A DNA stretch of 61,439 bases, taken from JBEKYD01 sp049509915. GTDB lineage: Bacteria; Acidobacteriota; Terriglobia; Bryobacterales; Bryobacteraceae. The position numbers and the translations under genes are program-made. The stretch spans positions 1-61,439 of the forward strand of contig JBEKZL010000003.1 of NCBI GenBank assembly GCA_049509915.1, given 5' to 3'. Shown piece after piece: positions 44,005 through 50,674 of the stretch. Numbering within the stretch: the first letter of the stretch is position 1; each line of letters begins with the position of its first letter. Below the pieces are notes generated by a model. It did not search any database. It had not been told where the DNA came from and saw only the letters and a program-made list of their open reading frames with translations.

Positions 44005-44090
44005 GGGACAGACAATCGTTTCTTGTCGTCTGTCAGGCTGTTGCGACCTGGCGAGGGCCCGACAGACCACAAGAAACGATGGTCTGTCCC
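44005..44090. repeat. Full-length dispersed palindrome, family A
   Basis: Left arm 44005-44034 (begins GGGACAGACAATCGTTTCTT) is almost the exact reverse complement of right arm 44061-44090 (ends GATGGTCTGTCCC), with a 26-base loop. Half copies lie at 13457 and 37987 and a variant at 8717. This one sits between divergent genes. Confidence 0.8.
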
Positions 44091-44216
44091 ACCCAGTTTG
44101 GAGCGTTTCGCTCTTTTCCAGCAAAGACATCGGCACCACTATAACGAAAACGCGGCTTGAGGCGGGGCGGCTTGCGGCCGAACGGGCGCCGGCCCTTAGT
44201 AATAGAATGGTGGGGT

Positions 44217-45071
44217 ATGAATTTACGAACCACCCGCCGCTCGTTTCTCGGGTGCGCCGGGGCTGCCGGCGTGGGCGCCATGGCCGTCTCTCCCGCCTCC
44301 GCTAAGATTGAGACCACTCCCTACGGCATCAAACTGGGCATCGCCACCTACACCTTTCGCAACTTCGATCGCGCCAAAGCGATCGAGATGCTGCACCAGG
44401 TACACGCCACCTGGATCAGCATCAAAGACACCGACCAGCAGCTTTCGCACAAAGCGTCGCTGGCGGAAACCGCCGCCGCGCGCCGCGAGTTCGACGACGC
44501 CGGCTTTAAGGTGATGAGCGCCGGTAACGTCAATATGACCCAGGGAAAGACCGTGGAAGAGCTGCGCCCCATCTTCGAATGGGCCAAAGCCGCGCGCCTT
44601 CCCATGATGGTCTGCGCCCCTACCCACGACAATCTCCGCGCCGTGGAAGCCCTGGTTAAGGAATATGACATCCGTATCGCCATCCACAACCACGGACCGG
44701 AGGACAAGCACTTTCCCACTCCGCAGTCGGTCCTCGAGGCGGTGCGCCCGCTCGATCGCCGTTGTGGCCTCTGCATGGACGTTGGCCACACCGAACGCGC
44801 CGGTGTCGACCCCGTCAAGACCATCCCCGAGGCCGGCGACCGGCTCTTCGACATGCACGTCAAGGATCTTGCCGATTTCACCAGCAAAGAGTCTCAGGTG
44901 GATGTCGGCGACGGCATCATCGCTTTCCCTCAGCTTTTCCGGCAGCTCCATAAGGCGGATTACCAGGGATGCGTGAACCTGGAATACGAAATCCATGGCG
45001 ACGACCCTATGCCGGGGGTACAGCGCTCCATGAGCTACATGCGTGGCGTGCTGGCCGGCCTGGAGATCTGA
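44217..45071 (+). CDS. Tat-exported sugar phosphate isomerase/epimerase (xylose-isomerase-like TIM barrel)
   Basis: This 284-residue protein has a twin-arginine signal (LRTTRRSFLGCAGAAGVGAM). The TIM-barrel metal-site motifs are IKLGIATYTFRNFD, AIHNHGPEDKHFPTPQ, CGLCMDVGHTERAG and FDMHVKDLADFTS. Members isomerise or epimerise sugars and inositol derivatives. I start at the ATG before NLRTTRRS; the longer frame is unsupported. The thioesterase gene follows after 12 bp. The exported GFO/IDH/MOCA enzyme at 36793 has the same style of signal and may share a pathway (inference). Confidence 0.9.
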   Translation: MNLRTTRRSFLGCAGAAGVGAMAVSPASAKIETTPYGIKLGIATYTFRNFDRAKAIEMLHQVHATWISIKDTDQQLSHKASLAETAAARREFDDAGFKVMSAGNVNMTQGKTVEELRPIFEWAKAARLPMMVCAPTHDNLRAVEALVKEYDIRIAIHNHGPEDKHFPTPQSVLEAVRPLDRRCGLCMDVGHTERAGVDPVKTIPEAGDRLFDMHVKDLADFTSKESQVDVGDGIIAFPQLFRQLHKADYQGCVNLEYEIHGDDPMPGVQRSMSYMRGVLAGLEI

Positions 45072-45083
45072 TTCCGAACCGTT

Positions 45084-45476
45084 ATGCACCGACTTTCCTT
45101 GGGAGTGAAAGGCGAAGACCGGGTGGCGGTGACCGGCGAGAATGCCATTAGTTTTCTGGGGCTAGCGGGCGCGCGCGTGCTCTCCACACCGCACATGATC
45201 GGCTACATGGAGCGCACTTGCCGCGATACGGCGCTGCCCCTTCTCGAACAGGGCTACGACACCGTCGGTACCCATGTCGACGTCAAACATCTGGCGGCCG
45301 CGCCCATCGGCACGACGGTGCGGTTCCAGGTGGAAATCGTGGGCATCGAGGAGCGCCGCGTGCGCTTTCGCGTCGAAGCCTGGCGCGAGCTGGAAAAAAT
45401 CGGCGAAGGCACCCACGAGCGCGGCATCGTCAACGTTGCCCGGTTCGCCGCCCGCCTGGCGGAAAGACACCGCTAA
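45084..45476 (+). CDS. Hotdog-fold thioesterase, fluoroacetyl-CoA thioesterase (FlK)-like
   Basis: This protein of 130 residues has a single hotdog domain. The FlK-type catalytic neighbourhoods are VLSTPHMIGYMERTC (Thr and Glu), VGTHVDVKHLAAAPIG (His) and EGTHERGIVNVARF. It hydrolyses small acyl-CoA esters or works in acyl-CoA clean-up; the true substrate is unknown. It follows the sugar isomerase-like gene by 12 bp. Confidence 0.88.
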   Translation: MHRLSLGVKGEDRVAVTGENAISFLGLAGARVLSTPHMIGYMERTCRDTALPLLEQGYDTVGTHVDVKHLAAAPIGTTVRFQVEIVGIEERRVRFRVEAWRELEKIGEGTHERGIVNVARFAARLAERHR

Positions 45477-45621
45477 AAAGACCTGAGACGATTCCGCTGC
45501 CTGCGCGACTAATGGCTAGACAGAGTTAGCAAGTGTCCTCCTCCCGGAGCGGAATAACATGGGTCTGCTCCGGGGCTCCTCTCTTTACCGTCCGCCATGC
45601 CGCGTTACACTTTCTGGTGAC

Positions 45622-46191
45622 ATGCCGCGATGGCTCAATCTACCCAACGCCTTTACCAGTTTGCGCATCCTGCTGGCTCCGCTAGTGATCGTGGCCGTGC
45701 TTCAAGGGCGCCACTTGCCGGCGCTGGAGTGGTTTCTGGTTGCGGCCGTCACCGACGTTGCCGACGGCGCCCTGGCGCGCCGCCTGAACCAGCCCACCGC
45801 CATCGGCGCCTATTTCGATCCGATTGCCGACAAGTGCCTGCTCAGCGGCGTGTTCCTGGCCTTGGGCTGGTCCCGCATGGTTCCAGGCTGGATGGTGGCC
45901 ATTGTGCTCGGCCGCGATCTCTATATTCTGCTGGCGGCGTCGGCCTGCCTGCTGTGGACGCCGCTGCGCCAGTTCCCGCCCAGCCTGTGGGGAAAGGCCT
46001 CCACCTTTATGCAGATCTCCACCGTGGTGGCTTGGCTGGTGCGGGATGCCTATGGCACCGCCCCGCTTGTGGCTGCCGCCGATATTCTGATGTGGTTCGC
46101 CGTCGCGTTGGCGGTCGGTAGCGGTTTCGAGTACACTATTCGCGGCGTGCGTCTGCTGCGCGCCGCACCGCCGGAGGGCGGACCAGTTTAG
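45622..46191 (+). CDS. CDP-alcohol phosphatidyltransferase family protein
   Basis: This 189-residue membrane enzyme transfers a phosphatidyl group from CDP-diacylglycerol to an alcohol, as in phosphatidylglycerophosphate or cardiolipin synthesis. The full catalytic motif D-x2-D-G-x2-A-R-x8-G-x3-D-x3-D is present in DVADGALARRLNQPTAIGAY followed by FDPIAD. The start LNLPNAFTSLRILLAPLVIV is typical of PgsA-like proteins. The chosen ATG is the one before PRWLNLPN. Confidence 0.92.
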   Translation: MPRWLNLPNAFTSLRILLAPLVIVAVLQGRHLPALEWFLVAAVTDVADGALARRLNQPTAIGAYFDPIADKCLLSGVFLALGWSRMVPGWMVAIVLGRDLYILLAASACLLWTPLRQFPPSLWGKASTFMQISTVVAWLVRDAYGTAPLVAAADILMWFAVALAVGSGFEYTIRGVRLLRAAPPEGGPV

Positions 46192-46304
46192 ACGAGGGTT
46201 GTGCGTAGCACCACCGAATCCGGTTACCATGGAGAGAGATGGGGCGTAGCGGAGGGGAACAAGCACGCAACGGGACGCCCGCCGCGGTAGAAAGGGTGTC
46301 GAAA

Positions 46305-46886
46305 ATGGGGAATAGCAACGGGTCGCTGTGGGGCATCCGGCGTGAGGAACAGCGCGGCATTTATGCCCTGGTCACCTACATTCCCGGGCCTCTGGGAAAG
46401 TTCCTCGACGATTTACGGATCGAATTGATGCCCGGCTGTAGGCCGCACGCGCACGTCAGCCTGCTGCCGCCCCGTCCGCTCGATGCGGGCTGGCAGGTTG
46501 CCTCCGAGCACGCGCGTTCGCTGCTGGAACAATCCGGGCCTTTCGAGGTCGAGTTCACCCGTCCCGCCGTTTTTCCCGTCACCGGCGTGATCTATCTAGA
46601 GGTGGGCGAAGGCGAGGACTGCTTGAGAAGCCTCCACCGGTCTCTCAACGCGGGTGCGGTGGCTTTCGGCGAGCCGTTCCCGTACCATCCCCATGCCACT
46701 CTGGCCCAAGGGGTTACACCCGAACGCGTGGAGGAGTTGCATCAGTTGGCGGCCCGCCGCTGGAACGCCTTCGCCGGGCCGCGTAGCTTTCGTGTCGACC
46801 ATGCAGTCTTCGTTCAAAACCTCAATGGCGATACCTGGGTTGATCTGGCTACTCTCTCGATGGGCCCGGTCCCAGCGAATTTCTAA
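46305..46886 (+). CDS. 2'-5' RNA ligase-like 2H phosphoesterase
   Basis: This protein of 193 residues has the two HxS/TxL motifs of the 2H superfamily: PHAHVSLLPP and YHPHATLAQG, spaced as in LigT-like enzymes. The conserved middle reads FEVEFTRPAVFPVTGVIYLE. Members act on 2'-5' or cyclic phosphodiester bonds in RNA or nucleotides. The start is uncertain: ATG 46305 has AGAAAGGG about ten bases before it, while the frame could start at 46239. Confidence 0.82.
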   Translation: MGNSNGSLWGIRREEQRGIYALVTYIPGPLGKFLDDLRIELMPGCRPHAHVSLLPPRPLDAGWQVASEHARSLLEQSGPFEVEFTRPAVFPVTGVIYLEVGEGEDCLRSLHRSLNAGAVAFGEPFPYHPHATLAQGVTPERVEELHQLAARRWNAFAGPRSFRVDHAVFVQNLNGDTWVDLATLSMGPVPANF

Positions 46887-46965
46887 GGCATTTTCCCCAA
46901 CGCCGCACTAATCTCAAGCGACGCTTCCGACGATCTGTTCTCCAGGAGGCGTGGCTTTAGCCAAG

Positions 46966-47610
46966 ATGATGCCGGTACATACCGTTGTGGTTTGCGACTC
47001 TCAGCCGGTTGCCATGGAAGGGTTGTGCAGCCTTCTGCGCGGAGTCGATGGATATAGTGTGATAGCCGCCGGCACCAGCTTGACCGAAGGCATGGAGGCC
47101 GTTCGCAGCTTGCACCCGTGCATCTGGATAGTGGACAAAACCTTCGGAATGCGGCGCATCCTGGAGTGCGTGGAGCTTTCCCGCAGCTTCGAAACGCGCC
47201 CCGCCGTGGTCGTCTGGGGCGACCCGCTATCTCCCGCCGAATCGTTGCGCTTCCTCCAGGCAGGCGCCAGCGGTGTGGTCCGCAAAACCGCCGCCCTAAA
47301 GGATCTCCTGTCCTGCTTCCAGTCGGTTGCCGGCGGCAACTCCTGGATGGAAGACGACCTGCAACGGTTTGCCATGCGCCCCGCCTGGGCTTCCCGAGTG
47401 CCTCTCACCCACCGCGAGGCCGAAATCATGGAACGGCTGGAGCGCGGCTTGCGAAATCGGGATATTGCCTCCGACCTTGGCATTCGCATCGGTACCGTGA
47501 AAATTCACGTCAAGCACATTTTCGAAAAGACCGGTATCCGCGGACGCTACGGCATCGCCATTTCCAGCCTGAGAGAAAAAGGTTCGCTCCCCGAAGCCCG
47601 CGCGGTCTAA
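46966..47610 (+). CDS. LuxR/NarL-family response regulator
   Basis: This protein of about 214 residues has a receiver-like domain (VHTVVVCDSQPVAMEGLCSL, CIWIVDKTFG, GASGVVRKTA) and a LuxR-type helix-turn-helix (LTHREAEIMERLERGLRNRD, IASDLGIRIGTVKIHVKHIF, KTGI). The receiver is weakly conserved: an Asp is present after IWIV, but the acidic cluster is reduced, so phosphorylation is doubtful. No histidine kinase is adjacent. AGGAGG at 46944 stands too close to GTG 46951 and rather far from ATG 46966, so the exact start is open. Confidence 0.85.
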   Translation: MMPVHTVVVCDSQPVAMEGLCSLLRGVDGYSVIAAGTSLTEGMEAVRSLHPCIWIVDKTFGMRRILECVELSRSFETRPAVVVWGDPLSPAESLRFLQAGASGVVRKTAALKDLLSCFQSVAGGNSWMEDDLQRFAMRPAWASRVPLTHREAEIMERLERGLRNRDIASDLGIRIGTVKIHVKHIFEKTGIRGRYGIAISSLREKGSLPEARAV

Positions 47611-47762
47611 GCACACACAGTTTCACCCTTCCCGGACCGCTAGCGCGACCGGCAGGGCCGTCATTCGGCGGTTGATTTCGGGGGTTCCGGCAACGATGGA
47701 GACATGGTACCCGCTTGCGTCATCGACAGAAATGTAGCATAGCCAAGTCTGTATTTAGTATG

Positions 47763-47784
47763 ACAATCGTACAGATTGTACAAT
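47763..47784. promoter_or_regulatory. Overlapping palindromes, candidate operator before the alcohol dehydrogenase gene
   Basis: ACAATC-GTACA-GATTGT, GTACA-GAT-TGTAC and ATTGTACAAT overlap within 22 bp of A/T-rich DNA about 120 bp before the ATG. They could bind a dimeric regulator; TACAAT may also be a -10 box. Confidence 0.4.
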
Positions 47785-47901
47785 TAGGGTAAATCTTCTG
47801 GAGATCTCCGATTGAGGAAAGGCCCGATTGGAGGTCTCATGAAGAGGAGGGAACCTGGCTCGATGAGCAGGGTTCCATCCCCCAAAAAGGAGCACGCTAT
47901 T

Positions 47902-48990
47902 ATGTCTACAAGCACGGAAACTGTGGCGGCAACCTCCGCCGCCAGGACCGCCAAAGCCTGGGCGGCTCAAAGCGCCACCTCGGCGCTGGCGCCTTATTCA
48001 ATCGAGCGTCGCGAACCGCTCGCGGCCGATGTGGTCATCGACATTCTCTACTGCGGTGTCTGCCACTCCGACCTGCACCAGGTCCGCGATGAATGGCACA
48101 ATTCCATTTATCCCATCGTGCCCGGCCACGAAATCGTCGGCCGCGTGGTGAAGACCGGCCGCGGCGTCACTCGATTTAAAGAGGGCGACCTCGCCGCCGT
48201 CGGCTGTATGGTGGATTCCTGCCGCGCCTGCCGCAACTGCCTCGCCGGGCTGGAGCAGTACTGCGAGCGCTCTCCCACTCTCACCTATAACTCCCAGGAC
48301 AAACACCTCGGCGGCCCTACCTTCGGCGGCTACGCCGAAACCATCGTAGTCGACGAGTCCTTCACCCTCAAGATTTCTCCTGCCGCCGATCTGGCCGCCA
48401 CCGCGCCGCTGCTTTGCGCCGGAATCACCACCTATTCGCCGCTGCGCCATTGGAAGGTGGGGCCGGGCCAGAAGGTCGGTATTGTCGGACTCGGCGGCCT
48501 GGGCCACATGGGCGTGAAACTGGCTCATGCCTTCGGCGCGCACGTGGTCTTGTTCACCACGTCTCCAGGAAAAGTGGCCGACGGACTGCGGCTCGGCGCG
48601 GATGAAGTGGTGGTATCGAAGAACGCCGACGAAATGCGCCGGCACGCCAGCAGCTTCAACTTCATACTCGATGCCGTATCGGCCAACCACGACATCAACG
48701 CCTATCTGAGTCTCCTCACCCTCGACGGCACTCTGACTCTGGTCGGCGTACCGGAAGCGCCCCTGCCCGTGGCCGCGTTCAACCTGCTCATCGGGCGCCG
48801 CCAGTTTGCCGGATCCTGCATCGGCGGCATTGCCGAAACCCAGGAAATGCTCGATTTCTGTGCCGAACACAACATCGTCAGCGACATCGAAATCATCGGC
48901 ATCGGGCAGATCAACGAAGCCTACCAGCGCCTCGTGAAGGGCGACGTGAAATATCGCTTCGTCATCGACATGGCGTCGCTCAAAGGGTGA
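47902..48990 (+). CDS. Zinc-dependent alcohol dehydrogenase (YahK/cinnamyl-alcohol type)
   Basis: This 362-residue medium-chain dehydrogenase has the catalytic zinc site in CGVCHSDLHQVRDEW and PGHEIVGRV. The structural zinc cysteines are in CMVDSCRACRNCLAGLEQYC, and the NADP(H) fold in VGIVGLGGLGHMGVKLAHAF. The text NSQDKHLGGPTFGGYAETIV marks the YahK/CAD group, which reduces aldehydes. I start at MSTSTETVAA, preceded by AAAGGAG; the frame extends upstream without support. The aldo/keto reductase gene follows 97 bp later, making an aldehyde-detoxification pair plausible. Confidence 0.93.
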   Translation: MSTSTETVAATSAARTAKAWAAQSATSALAPYSIERREPLAADVVIDILYCGVCHSDLHQVRDEWHNSIYPIVPGHEIVGRVVKTGRGVTRFKEGDLAAVGCMVDSCRACRNCLAGLEQYCERSPTLTYNSQDKHLGGPTFGGYAETIVVDESFTLKISPAADLAATAPLLCAGITTYSPLRHWKVGPGQKVGIVGLGGLGHMGVKLAHAFGAHVVLFTTSPGKVADGLRLGADEVVVSKNADEMRRHASSFNFILDAVSANHDINAYLSLLTLDGTLTLVGVPEAPLPVAAFNLLIGRRQFAGSCIGGIAETQEMLDFCAEHNIVSDIEIIGIGQINEAYQRLVKGDVKYRFVIDMASLKG

Positions 48991-48998
48991 AAAAACAT

Positions 48999-49030
48999 AG
49001 CCACAGATAAACCTCTATTTATTCGTGGCT
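48999..49030. repeat. Short inverted repeat between dehydrogenase and reductase genes
   Basis: AGCCACAGATAAA and TTTATTCGTGGCT pair with two mismatches around a 6-base loop. It may be a weak terminator or a dispersed repeat. Confidence 0.5.
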
Positions 49031-49087
49031 GGAATCAGATTTTCCGGCTCCTCAAGTGAATCACAACGGACCAATACGAAGACAAGC

Positions 49088-50080
49088 ATGGAAAAACGAA
49101 GACTTGGATCGCAAGGCGCAATCGTCTCCCGCATGGGACTCGGTTGCATGGGAATGAGCGAGTTCTACGGCCCGCGCAACGATGAAGAGTCGGCTGCCAC
49201 GATACTGCGGGCGCTGGACCTGGGAATCGGCTTTCTCGACACCGCCGATATGTACGGAATCGGCGACAACGAAGAGTTGGTGGGCAAGACCATTCGAGGC
49301 CGGCGGGAAAGTGTCTTTCTGGCCACCAAATTCGCCAACGTTCGCCGCAAGGACGACCCGGCATACTGGGAGCTCAGCGGCAAGCCGGACTACGTCAAGT
49401 CGGCCTGCGACGCTTCGCTGAAGCGGTTGGGCGTGGACCACATCGACTTGTACTACCAGCATCGCGTCGATCCGCAGACCCCGATCGAGGATACCGTGGG
49501 CGCCATGGCGGAACTGGTAAAGGCGGGTAAGGTGAAATACCTGGGCCTGTCGGAAGCGTCGCCCGCAACCATCCGCCGCGCCCACAAAGTGCATCCGATC
49601 ACGGCGCTCCAGACGGAGTATTCGCTGTGGGAGCGGCACGTGGAAGCGGAGATTCTGCCCACCGTTCGCCAGTTGGGGATCGGGTTTGTGCCCTACAGTC
49701 CGCTGGGCCGCGGGTTCCTCACCGGCACCATCGCTAAACCCAGCGATCTATCGAGTCAGGATTTTCGCACGCTGCGCTATCCCCGCCTTGCCGGGGTAGC
49801 CTTCGACAAGAACCTCGTGCTGGTGGAGCGGGTGCGGGCGATTGCCGCCCGCAAAGGCGTCAAGGCCGGCCAATTGGCACTGGCCTGGGTGCTGGCTCAA
49901 GGCGACGATGTGGTGCCGATTCCGGGAACCAAGCGCCGAACCTATCTGGAAGAGAACGCAGCCGCGGCGGACATCAAGCTGACTCGCGAAGAGATTGCCG
50001 AATTGGAGGCCGCCGTGCCGAAGGACGAGGTCGCAGGCGACCGATATATTCCACAAGCGATGAAGGCAATCGACCGCTAG
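49088..50080 (+). CDS. Aldo/keto reductase
   Basis: This 330-residue TIM-barrel reductase uses NADPH. The catalytic tetrad is visible: Asp and Tyr in GFLDTADMYGIGDNEEL, Lys in VFLATKFANV and His in LYYQHRVDPQTPIED. The cofactor end reads VVPIPGTKRRTYLEENAAAA. It resembles the AKR13/YakC group that reduces aldehydes such as methylglyoxal. The ATG before EKRRLGSQG is the family start. Confidence 0.94.
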   Translation: MEKRRLGSQGAIVSRMGLGCMGMSEFYGPRNDEESAATILRALDLGIGFLDTADMYGIGDNEELVGKTIRGRRESVFLATKFANVRRKDDPAYWELSGKPDYVKSACDASLKRLGVDHIDLYYQHRVDPQTPIEDTVGAMAELVKAGKVKYLGLSEASPATIRRAHKVHPITALQTEYSLWERHVEAEILPTVRQLGIGFVPYSPLGRGFLTGTIAKPSDLSSQDFRTLRYPRLAGVAFDKNLVLVERVRAIAARKGVKAGQLALAWVLAQGDDVVPIPGTKRRTYLEENAAAADIKLTREEIAELEAAVPKDEVAGDRYIPQAMKAIDR

Positions 50081-50114
50081 GTCGGAGGCTTCGGAGATCC
50101 GGTAATGTATTCGC

Positions 50115-50188
50115 CGGCAACCGCGCCCTGACGGTCACTGGCTCAGAAATGCGCGAGTCAGAGCCGCGACCGTGAGGGAGCGGTTGCC
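50115..50188. repeat. Dispersed repeat, family B, in inverted pair
   Basis: 50115-50143 (GGCAACCGCGCCCTGACGGT and on) is a decayed reverse copy of 50161-50188 (GAGCCGCGACCGTGAGGGAG, then CGGTTGCC). Together they can fold into one hairpin downstream of the reductase gene. Confidence 0.7.
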
Positions 50189-50314
50189 GGATGCGCGATG
50201 TAATTGCCAAAGCGAGTACTAAGCCAAACCGGTTAGGCGAGCCTCCGTCGCCCCTTTCCCCGTCGCCCCTTTCCCCTTGACATTCTACCGAAGCAGCCCT
50301 ATCATTCACCTAGA

Positions 50315-50674
50315 ATGTCTACTAAAGACGAGTCCGGCCGTGTCGAGCTTCTACAGGGCACTCTCGACCTGCTCATCCTGTGCACGCTCGCGCCCGGCCC
50401 GGCCCACGGCCATGCCATCGCCAAAGCCATCGAACGGCAGTCCGAAGACGTGCTGCAGGTGGAGCAGGGGTCGCTCTATCCCGCCCTCCATCGGCTCATC
50501 AAGCGCGGCTGGGTCGCGGCCGAAGAAGGCGTTTCGGAGAACAACCGCCGCGCCAAGTTCTACCGCCTGACCGCCAAGGGCCGCAAACATCTGCACCTTG
50601 AAACCACCCGCTGGGAAAAGCTCGCGCGCGCGATCGCCCGCATCCTCAAGCCGGTCGAGGAGAGCTCGTCATGA
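50315..50674 (+). CDS. PadR-family transcriptional regulator (acidobacterial type)
   Basis: This winged-helix protein of 119 residues reads LLQGTLDLLILCTLAPGPAH, GHAIAKAIERQSEDVLQVEQ, GSLYPALHRLIKRGWVAAEE and KFYRLTAKGRKHL. It overlaps the start of the ADOP permease by 4 bp (ATGA), so the two are translationally coupled. It is the second such pair in the window and only moderately similar to the first. Confidence 0.93.
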   Translation: MSTKDESGRVELLQGTLDLLILCTLAPGPAHGHAIAKAIERQSEDVLQVEQGSLYPALHRLIKRGWVAAEEGVSENNRRAKFYRLTAKGRKHLHLETTRWEKLARAIARILKPVEESSS

